The notes beneath the pieces were generated by a model that worked only from the letters and a program-made list of their open reading frames with translations, was not told the origin of the DNA and ran no database searches. Source: Pseudoalteromonas xiamenensis (GTDB lineage Bacteria; Pseudomonadota; Gammaproteobacteria; Enterobacterales; Alteromonadaceae). Taken from it: a stretch of 64,000 bases of DNA. The stretch is taken from positions 496,001 through 560,000 of the forward strand of contig NZ_CP099918.1 in assembly GCF_030994125.1 (NCBI RefSeq). The letters run 5' to 3'. Within the stretch, counting starts at the first letter, position 1. Each line of letters opens with the position of its first letter. The position numbers were made by a program, and so were the translations under genes. This document shows positions 37,101 through 46,417 of the stretch, one piece after another.

Positions 37101-40100
37101 GCTGGTGCGTCATGAGTCACCACAAGTACACCATCAACCGCATCGTTCGCAGTGGCTCCTGCAAGGAAAGCCGCAATCGCGCTCTCCGTCACAGCCGTAC
37201 CCGATGCATCCGTTGCCGCTACGTCAATATTGGCTGGCGCTGTGACCACCGGTGCTGCCGCATCCTGTACAGTGACACTGCGCGTCACAGTTGTAGTATT
37301 ACCCGCAATATCCGATACACGATACGTCAGGGTATAAGCGCCTAATTTACTCGTGTCTACGCTGCCGCTGACCACCACTTTCGCGGTGACATCGCCGTCC
37401 ACGTTATCTAGCGCATTGAAACCTGGCTCGACAAACGCGTCGCCAAGACCCACTCGCACAACCGCTCCACCTGTTAAGGTCAGCACCGGTTTGTCTTTAT
37501 CCGACACCGTCACCGTGGCTTGGGCCGTACCAGTATTTCCACTCTTATCGAGTGCCGAGAACACAACCGTCGTCACACCCAGTGGGAATACCTGTGGTGC
37601 GTTATGGGTGACCAACACCGCGCCGTCAACCGCATCAAGGGCACTTGCACCCGTTAAGAAGGCTGCAATCGTTGCATCCGTGTCTGCCGTACCTTCTGCA
37701 TCCGTCGCCGCCACCTCAATATTGGCCGGTGCCGTGACCACAGGCGCCGCCGCATCTTGTACCGTCACACTGCGTGTCGCCGACGTCTTATTACCTGCCG
37801 CATCACTGACCGTGTAGCTTAGGGTGTAAACCCCTTTGGTATTGGTATCCACCGTGCCGGTACGAACCACATTCGCGGTGATATCACCATCCACGTTATC
37901 CTGTGCCGTATAGCCCGGCTCCACAAACGCGTCGCCCACGCTCAGTACCAACGTATTGCCGCTACTCAGTAACAATTCAGGTTTGCTTTGATCTGCAACC
38001 GTCACGCTCGCTCGCGCCGTGCCTGTGTTGCCCGCACCATCGATAACACTGAAGTTAACCTGCGTGGTGCCAAGTGGGAACACCGCTGGCGCATCATGGC
38101 TTATCTGCGCCGTTAGATTACCGTCTACTGCATCCAGTGCCGTCGCACCAGCCAAGAAGGTTGCAATCGTTGCGTCATTGGCTGCCGTGCCTTTAGCATC
38201 CGTTGCGGCCACCACCAAATCACTGGGTGGCGTCACCACCGGTGCACTGGCATCCTGAATTGACACACTGCGCGTCGCTGTCGCGGTATTGCCCGCCGCG
38301 TCACTCACTGTATACGTCAAGGTGTACACGCCCACCGTCGCACTATCCACCGTACCACTGACAACCACTTTAGCGCTGATGTCACCATCGACATTATCCA
38401 ATGCACTGGCACCGAGTTCACTGTATACATCACCAACTGGGAGCGTGATTGCGTTGCTGCCGTTTAAGCTCAGCACCGGCTTGGTTTGGTCAACAACAGT
38501 CAATACCGCCGTTTGACTTGCACGGTTACCGCTTGCATCCACCGCCTCAAAAGTGATGGTGTTAGCACCGAGTGGCAACACCAATGGCGCGTTATGGGTT
38601 ACCACAAGCGACCCATCTACCGCATCATTAGCCGTAGCGCTGGCAAGGAAAGCCGCAATCGCGCTGTTCGTCACAACCGTGCCCGACGCATCTGTTGCTG
38701 CCACTGTTATTGCCGCAGGAACGGTGATCACCGGTGGCATCTCGTCCACCACAGACACGCTACGCGTCGCGGTTGTGGTATTGCCAGCCACATCCGATAC
38801 GCTGTACGTTAAGATGTACGCACCGAGGGTCGCCGTATCAATGTTGCCGCTAACACTGACCTTGGTGGTCACATCACCATCCACATTATCCTGTGCGCTG
38901 AAACCCGGCTCAACAAACGTCTCACCCAGACTGACGCGCATGACAGGTTCGCCCGTTAAAGTGATAACGGGTTTACTTTGATCTGACACCGTCACCGTGG
39001 CCTGTGCTGTACCGGTATTACCACTTTTATCTATTGCCGAGAACACAACCGTGGTAACACCCAGAGGGAATACCCGTGGTGCGTTATGCGTGACCAACAC
39101 CACCCCGTCAACCCCATCAAGGGCACTTGCGCCCGTTAGGAAGGCTGTAATCGTCGCATCCGTGTCTGCCGTACCTTCTGCGTCCGTCGCCGCCACCTCA
39201 ATATTGGCCGGCGCTGTGACCACCGGCGCTGCCGCATCTTGTACCGTGACACTGCGTGTCGCAGAGGTCTTATTACCTGCCGCATCGCTAACCGTGTAGC
39301 TTAGGGTGTAAACCCCTTTGGCGTTCACATCCACCGTCCCCGTGCGCACTACGTTGGCGGTGATATCACCATCGACGTTATCCTGTGCCGTATAACCCGG
39401 CTCAACAAACGCCTCGCCCACACTCAGTACCAGCGTATTACCGCTACTGAGTACCAACTCAGGTTTGTTTTGATCTGCAACCGTCACGCTCGCTCGCGCC
39501 GTGCCCGTGTTGCCCGCACCATCGGTGACACTGAAGTTAACCTGCGTGGTGCCCAGTGGGAACACCGCTGGCGCATCATGGCTTATCTGCGCCGTTAGAT
39601 TACCGTCTACTGCATCCAGTGCCGTCGCACCAGCCAAGAACGTTGCAATCATTGCATCACTCGCTGCCGTGCCTGTGCCATCCGTTGCGGCCACCACCAA
39701 GTCACTCGGTGGCGTCACCACCGGTGCACTGGCATCCTGAATTGACACACTGCGCGTTGCCGTGGCGCTATTGCCCGCCGCATCACTCACTGTATACGTC
39801 AAGGTGTACACGCCCACGGTCGCACTATCTACCGTACCGCTCACCACCACTTTAGCGCTGATGTCACCATCGACATTGTCCAACGCACTGGCACCGAGTT
39901 CACTGTATACGTCGCCAACTGGGAGCGTTATCGCGTTGCTGCCATTCAAGCTCAGCATGGGTTTGGTTTGGTCAACAACCGTCAACACCGCCGTTTGACT
40001 TGCACGGTTACCGCTTGCATCCACCGCCTCAAAGGTGATGGTGTTAGCACCGAGCGGCAACACCGCTGGCGCATCATGGGTTACCACAAGCGACCCATCT

Positions 40101-43100
40101 ACCGCATCGTTGGCTGTCGCCGCATTGAGGAAAATAACCACATCACTCGCCGTTTTAGCGGTGCCGTCGCCATTCACTGCCGCAACGGTCATATCGCCGG
40201 ACACGCTCAACACAGGAGCGGTAATATCAGACACATTAAAGCTGCGTGTCACTTCTTGTGCTGGTTCATAGTCGGCGTTGCCAGCCTGAGTAGCCGTGAT
40301 ACTACAAGTACCGACACCAACTAGTGTCACACTACCACCACTCAGGCTACACACTGTCGGCGTGCTTGATGCAAAATGCACAATAAGACCTGCATCGCTG
40401 CTCGCCGTTAGAGTAAAACCGCCGTCGGCGAAGTGGCGTTCGGCAAGCGCACTGAAGCTTATCAATTGTGTACGTTTGTGCACGCTAAAGCTTTGCATCA
40501 CATCATTCGCCGCCAGATAATTGCCATTACCTGCCTGACTTGCCGTGATAGCACAACTACCCGCACTGACTAAATTGACCGAGTTACCAGACACAGTACA
40601 TACTGTTGGTGTCGTCGACGCAAACGCGACGGCAAGGGCTGAATCCGATGTCGCGCTTAAAGTAAAGGGTCCCTCACCCAGCGTTTTGTCGGCAACTGCT
40701 GCGAAATTGATAATTTGCGTCGCCTTAGCGATATTAAAGCTCTGTACCACATCGCTTGCTGCAAGATAATTAGCGTCCCCTGCCTGACTGGCGGTAATCG
40801 AACAATTACCCACAGTCAGTAGCGATACAGTACTGCCAGATAAAACACATACCGTTGGTGTGGTCGAAGCAAAGCTCACAGTTAGGTTTGAACTCGATGT
40901 TGCACTTAATGCAAAAGCAGCATCACCAAACGTCTTATCCGTCAAAGGCGCAAAGCTAATTTGTTGATCGCGTTTTTCTACCGTAAAAGCACTGGAGATC
41001 CGCGTCACGGTCTGGTTACCAGCAAGATCCCGCGCCGAATTGGCAGCAACCTCAATTGCCAAACTGCCGCTCCCGCTGAGCTCACTGAGCGTTATGATAC
41101 GGAGGTTACCACTGCCGCCGATACTGATATTAGCGCTGGCATCGCCACTATTTATCAGTCTAATATCTGCAACCGAAAGACTAATTACATCTGCACCTGA
41201 ATAGCTAAGGGTAAAAGAAACCGGGCCACTTTGACTCGATGCCAGACTTGGCGCGCTAATGCTGAGTTCTGGCGCGATGGTATCCTGCACCTGAACCGTA
41301 CGCACTTGCTGCACGGCCTGATTACCAGCAGCATCCATAACATCATAATAGACGCTGTAATTACCGACCAGATTGGAGTCTACCGCACGACTGTCAATAC
41401 GTACTGCGGCACTGAGATCGCCGTCCACGTTGTCGCTGGCGCTGGCACCCTGCTCCACATAAGCGTTGCCGCGTTCAATCAGTTGCGGATTAGCGCCTCG
41501 CAGGCTAATGACTGGTGCTGTGGTTTCCTTTAATACGCGCACTACACGGAACTGAGTTTGGGCGGCGTTACCTGACGTATCACTGATGTTATAACTGACC
41601 TGATAATCGCCTGAAACTGTATTGCGAATAGCACTACTGTCGATGATCACTAACGCAGAAATATCACCGTCGTAATCGTCGATGGCTGTGACGCCAGGCT
41701 CGACAAAATTTTCCCCGTAAGCCAACAGCAGCGGATTGGCGCCGCTAAGGCTCACGACAGGTGGCGTAACATCATTGTCCTGACAACCGTCGCCGTTGCG
41801 ATCTAATACGAAACCAACCAGCGGACAGGCATCATTGCTGTCTGCTACGCCGTCATTATCATCATCACTATCAGCGTTATTGCCGATGCCGTCTTTGTCG
41901 GTATCCACAGATTCTGAAGCATCTAACGGGAAAGCATCGACCGCATCCAGCACACCGTCGTTGTCATCGTCATTATCATGCTCGTCGCACCAACGATCAG
42001 CGTCTGTATTGATGTTATTGAGCGCATAATCAAGTGGACAAACATCAATGTCATCGTTGATAGCGTCGTTATCATCGTCAAGATCTATGTTGTCAGTTAG
42101 CCAATCGCCATCCGTGTCCGCATTTTCAAAACGGACTTCGGCGAGTCCAACATAAATGCCGCCGTAATTACTTTTGATAGCAAATTTTGCCAGTCGTACA
42201 TTATCGAGTGTTTGTCCAAACGGAACGTATTGTGACGGTCTAGGGCTACCGTCTTCTTTAGCCAAAGTAAAACTACCGATGCTGGTGAAATGCGCATTCA
42301 TCGGATCGCTATCAGCACTGACAAGCAGTTCAAATTCGCGAACAGCGTACTCCTTTTCACCAGCGTATGTACTGTTTATCTGCCATACGTAGGCACCGCT
42401 GATATTTTTCGCTTCACCAAGATCAAATATGATCACCTGTGCGCCAATATTCGTACCATAAGGTCCCTTCAAGGCGCCGAGTTCCGAGCCGGAATTCCAA
42501 CTCCAACTGGTGGTAGGCACATGTGTCCCGTAGCGTGTGAATTCGGCTTTACCTAAACCTAAGCCATTGATCATAGGTGCTGGACCAATAGTGGCCATGT
42601 GAGAGGTGACATAAACCAAAGTTGGCTTCAATGCGCGATCAACCGGGGTTACATTACTATCCAACGGATCGGTTGATTCGAGGATTTCAGTAGCATCACT
42701 CACCCCATCATTGTCATCATCAAGGTCAATGTAGTTACACGTACCATCGCTATCGGTATCAATTGGGAAGTCACTGCTGTCGAATTGATTGTGGTTACAC
42801 GCTAATTCAGCAGCATCGCTAAAGCCATCGTTATCATCATCACTATCATTTAGGTCGGAGATAAAATCGTGATCGTTGTCCGCTGGTATACTTACGCTGC
42901 TCAGTGGATCAGTACCGTTACTAATTTCATCACTGTCGCTATAGCCATCGTTATCATCATCGAGGTCGATATTGTTGCACGTACCGTCGTTATCGCTGTC
43001 TATGGGAAAATCGCTGCTGGATAGTGGGTCACGCTGACATGCAATTTCCGCAGTATCAGTAAATCCATCGTTGTCATCATCGCTATCATTTAAGTCAGAA

Positions 43101-46042
43101 ATGAAATCATGGTCGTTGTCCGCGGGCGTGCTGGCGCTGTTTAATGGGTCAGTACCGTTACTTACTTCATCGATATCACTATAACCGTCATTGTCGTCGT
43201 CATTGTCAGCATTATTACCTAAGCCATCAAGGTCGGTATCTAAGCTTTCAGAAGCGTCAAGTGGGAAGACATCATTGACATCAGGCACACCGTCGTTATC
43301 GTCGTCTGTGTCAACATTATTACCTATGCCATCTTTATCCGTATCCACACTTTCAGATGCATCCAATGGAAAGGCATCATCGACATCGCTCACGCCGTCG
43401 TTGTCGTCGTCAGTGTCAGCGTTATTACCTATACCATCCTTGTCTGTATCTACACTTTCAGACGCGTCTAATGGAAAAGCATCATCAACATCATTCACAC
43501 CGTCGTTGTCATCATCACTGTCGGCATTGTTGCCAATACCGTCATGGTCGGTATCCACAGTTTCCGAAGCATTGCGAGGCAACGCATCGTCAACATCCGC
43601 TACACCGTCATTGTCGTCATCCAAATCTTCGGTATCGTCATTACAACCATCGCCGTCGTAATCGCTGCTTGCAATGCCAACAGTGCCAGTACGACAAGCG
43701 TCGAGTGCGTCGGCAACGCCATCGTTATCATCATCCGTGTCGACATCGTTGGTCTGGCCATCGTTGTCGGTGTCGGCGTGCTGCAGCTTGATGCGGCCAA
43801 GGGTCACATAGTAATGCTGATTGCCGTTCATCTGGCTCTGAATCTGGATCTTCACCAAACGGACATTTTCTGCGGCAAAATCGAACAGAGCCGGGGCTTG
43901 ATTGGTCCACAGGTCCACGGCTATTACAGGCATACTGTAACGGCCGACTTCTCTGAAGTTGGCCGTCAGCGGATCGCTGTCGGAGGAGACATAAAGAATG
44001 AAGTCCTTCACTGCATTGTATGAGCTGGCAATATTGTTCGGGTCCCAGATAAAGGCCTTGGACAAGTCGTAAGTGCCGCCCAAATCCACCACGATTTTCT
44101 GAGTCGAGACATGGGGTATGCTGCTCGGGTAACTCAAGGGCCCGCCAAGACCGCCGTCTGTGCTGCCGGTCTGCCAGAAGGCTTTGCCCGATTGCAGCAT
44201 ATAGGCGCTGCTGCCGCCCGGTGCGGTGACCAGCCCGATGTTGGAGAGCAAGTTGTCTTTCACTGTATCAGTCGAGTCAGTACGGTGAGACGAAGTCCAC
44301 ACGGCCGTTGGCGTCAGCACCCGCACATAGGGCGTGCTATTAACATTCAAGGGATCAGAACCTGCAGTTGCCTCAATTGCGTCGCTAAAGCTGTCGTTGT
44401 CGTCGTCGTCATCTTCGGTCACAGAGTCGCAACCATCACCGTCGATATCGTTATTGGCTGGGCCTCTACCGGTACCAACCGTGCCCATCGGGCAGCGATC
44501 AACGCCGTTTGCGATACCATCATTGTCGGTATCTGTGTCGTTCATGTCAGAAATACGGTCGCCGTCATGATCGGGCGGTGTGCTGGCTGCGTCTAATGGG
44601 TCCGAGCCATTGGCGATTTCATCTGTGTCCGTGTAGCCATCGTTGTCGTCGTCAAGGTCTTCGTCGGCATCGTCGCAGCCGTCGTGGTCGCGGTCGCTAC
44701 TAAGATGGTGATCAGCGGTTAAACAGCGATCCCACAGCACATCAGCAAAACCGTCGTTATCATCATCCCAATCCTCCGTTGGGTCATCACAGCCATCGCC
44801 GTCAAAGTCACGGTTGGCAGGGCTGCTGCCTCTGCCAACTGTGCCCATCGGGCAATAGTCTGCAGCATCGAGCACGCCATCATTGTCATCATCAGGATCG
44901 CTGCTGTTGATGATCAAATCACCATCCCAGTCATTGGGAATACTAGCCGCATTCATTGGGTCTGAACCTTCAGCCAATTCGACCGCGTCCGAATAACCAT
45001 CGTTGTCGTCATCCGGGTCATTGAGGTCAGAAATATGGTCACCGTCGTTGTCGGCTGGGACGCTCACGGCATTAAAAGGGTCGGTGCCGTTGGCCTTTTC
45101 ATCAACATCAGTAAAGCCGTCATTATCGTCATCAGGATCATTAAGATCAGAGATAAAGTCGTGGTCATTGTCATTGGCAGGTACGCTGGCCGCATTCAAA
45201 GGGTCAGTACCGTTGGCCTTCTCGTCTATGTCACTGTAACCGTCATTATCATCATCGAGATCTCTATGGTCGGGCAACGAGTCACCATCATTGTTAGTAC
45301 CAATAAGGCGGATTTCAGCAAAACCGACGACGGATTCGGTCCCCCAGTTGCTGTTAATCTTTACTTTTACTAGCCGCACGCTGTCAGCAGAAAAACTCAA
45401 TTCCTGAGCGTTGGCGCGGGCGTTCCATTGGCCGCTGTTCTGCTTAACAGTGAACGCGCCCAAATCAGTGTAATTAGCCGTTTTCGGGTTGCTGTCAGCA
45501 GACACCAAAATATTAATACTTTTGATTCCGCGCGTCACAAAGGTATTGCTATAACCGACAAAGTTCCAAATATAGGCGCCGCGAATATCCATCCGCTCGC
45601 CCAAATCCACCACTATGGCCTGCTGATCGACTGGTGGGTAAGCGCCAACAGGGCCGCCTAATCCGCCATCGCCCCAGCCTACAGACCAGACGTTGATGTC
45701 TCCAGGTTCATGAGTTTGGCGTTTGGTTAGCGGCTCGGATGCCGAATTGAGGCCGATACCACTGATCAACGAATACGGACGACCACGGAATTCTCCGCCG
45801 CCGCCAGTATAAAAAGAAGTGGTCCATACGTTCACCGGCTTAATTGCCAGATCCAGCGGGAAATTGTTAGGGTCGTTAGGATCCGTGCCGTTGGCCTGTT
45901 CATAACTGTCGTCAAAACCATCACCGTCGGTGTCTGCAGCCAGCACCGAACCGTTAAATAGGGACAAAATCATGACCAACAGGCCAGCTACAGCTTTTTT
46001 GCCGAAGCCAGCTCCGTTCGCAGCAAAGAAATTCAAACGCAC
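34112..46042 (-). CDS. Giant GlyGly-CTERM surface protein B with discoidin-like modules, Asp-rich Ca-binding repeats, HYR and DUF5011 repeats
   Basis: I place the start at GTG 46042 (about 3976 aa): GGAGG at 46048-46052 is 5 nt before it, while the longest frame begins at TTG 46054 on top of that site. A signal peptide ends GSVLAAD. Residues to about 1424 are thrombospondin-3-like Asp-rich repeats (DTDGDGFDD, DDDNDGVADVDD) interrupted by three discoidin/F5-8-like modules (nt about 45850-45300, 44330-43770, 42650-42110; each with VVDLG or IFDLG and ILVSADS-like strands). Next come two DUF5011-type domains, an Ig-like domain and three Ig/MBG-like repeats (TPTVCxxSG, CSITASQAG). Alternating HYR/DUF5011 domains follow. 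The C-terminal region matches gene A, with PKD-like domains and a GlyGly-CTERM tail (SSGGSMPLWALGL, then RRRNKN). Many Asp loops imply calcium-dependent stiffness. A surface adhesin or glycan-binding role is likely but unproven. Confidence 0.9.
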   Translation of the reverse strand: MRLNFFAANGAGFGKKAVAGLLVMILSLFNGSVLAADTDGDGFDDSYEQANGTDPNDPNNFPLDLAIKPVNVWTTSFYTGGGGEFRGRPYSLISGIGLNSASEPLTKRQTHEPGDINVWSVGWGDGGLGGPVGAYPPVDQQAIVVDLGERMDIRGAYIWNFVGYSNTFVTRGIKSINILVSADSNPKTANYTDLGAFTVKQNSGQWNARANAQELSFSADSVRLVKVKINSNWGTESVVGFAEIRLIGTNNDGDSLPDHRDLDDDNDGYSDIDEKANGTDPLNAASVPANDNDHDFISDLNDPDDDNDGFTDVDEKANGTDPFNAVSVPADNDGDHISDLNDPDDDNDGYSDAVELAEGSDPMNAASIPNDWDGDLIINSSDPDDDNDGVLDAADYCPMGTVGRGSSPANRDFDGDGCDDPTEDWDDDNDGFADVLWDRCLTADHHLSSDRDHDGCDDADEDLDDDNDGYTDTDEIANGSDPLDAASTPPDHDGDRISDMNDTDTDNDGIANGVDRCPMGTVGTGRGPANNDIDGDGCDSVTEDDDDDNDSFSDAIEATAGSDPLNVNSTPYVRVLTPTAVWTSSHRTDSTDTVKDNLLSNIGLVTAPGGSSAYMLQSGKAFWQTGSTDGGLGGPLSYPSSIPHVSTQKIVVDLGGTYDLSKAFIWDPNNIASSYNAVKDFILYVSSDSDPLTANFREVGRYSMPVIAVDLWTNQAPALFDFAAENVRLVKIQIQSQMNGNQHYYVTLGRIKLQHADTDNDGQTNDVDTDDDNDGVADALDACRTGTVGIASSDYDGDGCNDDTEDLDDDNDGVADVDDALPRNASETVDTDHDGIGNNADSDDDNDGVNDVDDAFPLDASESVDTDKDGIGNNADTDDDNDGVSDVDDAFPLDASESVDTDKDGIGNNVDTDDDNDGVPDVNDVFPLDASESLDTDLDGLGNNADNDDDNDGYSDIDEVSNGTDPLNSASTPADNDHDFISDLNDSDDDNDGFTDTAEIACQRDPLSSSDFPIDSDNDGTCNNIDLDDDNDGYSDSDEISNGTDPLSSVSIPADNDHDFISDLNDSDDDNDGFSDAAELACNHNQFDSSDFPIDTDSDGTCNYIDLDDDNDGVSDATEILESTDPLDSNVTPVDRALKPTLVYVTSHMATIGPAPMINGLGLGKAEFTRYGTHVPTTSWSWNSGSELGALKGPYGTNIGAQVIIFDLGEAKNISGAYVWQINSTYAGEKEYAVREFELLVSADSDPMNAHFTSIGSFTLAKEDGSPRPSQYVPFGQTLDNVRLAKFAIKSNYGGIYVGLAEVRFENADTDGDWLTDNIDLDDDNDAINDDIDVCPLDYALNNINTDADRWCDEHDNDDDNDGVLDAVDAFPLDASESVDTDKDGIGNNADSDDDNDGVADSNDACPLVGFVLDRNGDGCQDNDVTPPVVSLSGANPLLLAYGENFVEPGVTAIDDYDGDISALVIIDSSAIRNTVSGDYQVSYNISDTSGNAAQTQFRVVRVLKETTAPVISLRGANPQLIERGNAYVEQGASASDNVDGDLSAAVRIDSRAVDSNLVGNYSVYYDVMDAAGNQAVQQVRTVQVQDTIAPELSISAPSLASSQSGPVSFTLSYSGADVISLSVADIRLINSGDASANISIGGSGNLRIITLSELSGSGSLAIEVAANSARDLAGNQTVTRISSAFTVEKRDQQISFAPLTDKTFGDAAFALSATSSSNLTVSFASTTPTVCVLSGSTVSLLTVGNCSITASQAGDANYLAASDVVQSFNIAKATQIINFAAVADKTLGEGPFTLSATSDSALAVAFASTTPTVCTVSGNSVNLVSAGSCAITASQAGNGNYLAANDVMQSFSVHKRTQLISFSALAERHFADGGFTLTASSDAGLIVHFASSTPTVCSLSGGSVTLVGVGTCSITATQAGNADYEPAQEVTRSFNVSDITAPVLSVSGDMTVAAVNGDGTAKTASDVVIFLNAATANDAVDGSLVVTHDAPAVLPLGANTITFEAVDASGNRASQTAVLTVVDQTKPMLSLNGSNAITLPVGDVYSELGASALDNVDGDISAKVVVSGTVDSATVGVYTLTYTVSDAAGNSATATRSVSIQDASAPVVTPPSDLVVAATDGTGTAASDAMIATFLAGATALDAVDGNLTAQISHDAPAVFPLGTTQVNFSVTDGAGNTGTARASVTVADQNKPELVLSSGNTLVLSVGEAFVEPGYTAQDNVDGDITANVVRTGTVDVNAKGVYTLSYTVSDAAGNKTSATRSVTVQDAAAPVVTAPANIEVAATDAEGTADTDATITAFLTGASALDGVDGVVLVTHNAPRVFPLGVTTVVFSAIDKSGNTGTAQATVTVSDQSKPVITLTGEPVMRVSLGETFVEPGFSAQDNVDGDVTTKVSVSGNIDTATLGAYILTYSVSDVAGNTTTATRSVSVVDEMPPVITVPAAITVAATDASGTVVTNSAIAAFLASATANDAVDGSLVVTHNAPLVLPLGANTITFEAVDASGNRASQTAVLTVVDQTKPVLSLNGSNAITLPVGDVYSELGASALDNVDGDISAKVVVSGTVDSATVGVYTLTYTVSDAAGNTATATRSVSIQDASAPVVTPPSDLVVAATDAKGTAANDATIATFLAGATALDAVDGNLTAQISHDAPAVFPLGTTQVNFSVIDGAGNTGTARASVTVADQSKPELLLSSGNTLVLSVGDAFVEPGYTAQDNVDGDITANVVRTGTVDTNTKGVYTLSYTVSDAAGNKTSATRSVTVQDAAAPVVTAPANIEVAATDAEGTADTDATIAAFLTGASALDAVDGAVLVTHNAPQVFPLGVTTVVFSALDKSGNTGTAQATVTVSDKDKPVLTLTGGAVVRVGLGDAFVEPGFNALDNVDGDVTAKVVVSGSVDTSKLGAYTLTYRVSDIAGNTTTVTRSVTVQDAAAPVVTAPANIDVAATDASGTAVTESAIAAFLAGATANDAVDGVLVVTHDAPAVFPLGTTTVTFSATDTAGNVATASATVTVVDRSAPVITLTNGTSQELPLGERFVEPGFNAVDNVDGDVTANVTVTGTVNSSTVGVYTVNYSVRDAAGNQGTASRTVTVVDNTPPDTTAPVVNAPVGVTVVAQTSSGLPASDVAISAFLAAATAVDAVDGALTVSHDAPAVFPIGATTVTFTARDNAGNTGTATSTVTVTLAVDSEAPVFGGALAAVEVEATAALTPVSLATPVVTDNSGKFELVADNKGPYPLGETVVTWTAVDAAGNSASATQLVRVIDTTAPVIVGAVDLNLQARGVLTDIRNDLSLSATDLVDGNVTVVIEGGSQLRAGTHAVVVSATDTSGNRSEKTMTVNILPQVSVGIDQIAESGSTASIAVQLSGAAPSYPVTVNYAVTIKGATTAESVKIESGTQATITVAVPATLTTGDVIGVSLTGADVAALGGDTAANINVVTGNKAPTLTLNVAQGGKSVSQIDPAGGAVTVNASVSDVNTNDSHSISYSSTVLGSLGTGTSVTLDPTSMAAGLYRIDVTATETNTTPALGTTASVSFRVLEAAPVLSDTTDSDGDGIVDAVEGFGDSDGDGIPDYLDADADTARLPLSSNGDTLQVPAGLTMRLGDTVQQQGATSSDAGLTPDELVTLLGESARDNGHQGVGYLVDFQVTGLQAGGSLPVVMPLPAGQSIPSGATYRKFSPARGWFEFIDDGANQLLSAPRDADGNCPAAGNSAYRRGLNAGDTCMQLVIVDGGEYDNDGQVNGSVADPGMLAVARVNNAPVAAVQNTDVTADEQTRVTLDASSSTDLDGDSLSYRWQQTSGTEVTLENADSAVASFMAPDIQTNEQLTFSVTVSDGIAQSVQEVTVALNLVNQLPSLSVDASVSVDSGKSVRIAASGSDADGHGLTYQWTQLDGTAVQLDNANGDTVIVSAPEVTTDQTVTLQVSVSDGFDTVTSQVVLTVKAPAVVTPQPQPEAKSSGGSMPLWALGLLSLLGLRRRNKN
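34860..38497 (-). repeat. 3.64-kb block identical to 26079-29716 (copy in gene B)
   Basis: Partner of the block in gene A (offset 8781 bp). It covers about residues 2516-3728 of protein B. The sharp edges inside longer homology favour recent gene conversion or unequal exchange over simple ancestral duplication. Confidence 0.9.
37490..40120 (-). repeat. Tandem 1482-bp (494-residue) higher-order repeat inside gene B
   Basis: About 1.15 kb at about 37490-38640 recurs at about 38970-40120 with a constant offset of 1482 bp, an exact multiple of three. Each unit holds several HYR/DUF5011 domain pairs. The copies differ by scattered substitutions, so this duplication is older than the 3.64-kb identity with gene A. 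Gene A carries only one unit. Confidence 0.8.
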
Positions 46043-46143
46043 CAACGCCTCCAAAGTAAATTAATTCAAACGACCGGCACAGATTCATGGCATCTGGCGA
46101 AGGCCGTACCGCACCTAAAAAATTCGGGCCAATGAAGATAACT

Positions 46144-46172
46144 ACGGATCCCCCGCCTAAAACCCGCCAAAA
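46144..46172 (-). promoter_or_regulatory. Shared leader element upstream of giant gene B
   Basis: ACGGAT, 9 C/G-rich bases, AAAACCCGCCAAAA on the plus strand, about 100 bp before the GTG start. Spacing is the same as in the gene A leader. Its conservation in otherwise unlike leaders suggests common control of both giant genes. Confidence 0.5.
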
Positions 46173-46417
46173 GATTTATATTTTTCTCCAGCGTTCAATA
46201 TGGAATTAAAATAGGAACAATAAAAAGAGCGGCGGGAGTGAAGTCATTACTTGTGACTGCGGAGGTAGTAAAACAAAAAAGTACGCAGTGAAGATGCTAG
46301 ATGCAGAGCTCAAAGAAGAAACTACTTACCACACAAACAGTCGTTCAGGGGCGGTCGCTGGCTTTCCCGCCCGCACTATGACAAACTTCTTGAAACTACA
46401 GGCCCGATACGATTTAT
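46173..46417. other. Divergent spacer between giant gene B and the propeller histidine kinase
   Basis: It contains AAAAAGAGCGGC at 46222-46233, which is the left arm of the giant-gene terminator without its partner arm. It may be the scar of a lost third family member. The rest must hold the rightward promoter of the kinase gene. No supported gene is present. Confidence 0.45.

Noticed and set aside
41770..45300. CRISPR-like or satellite DNA suspected from many short GTCATCGTTATC-type repeats
   Set aside because: The repeats keep the reading frame and encode DDDNDG calcium-binding loops; spacers are not uniform and there are no cas genes.
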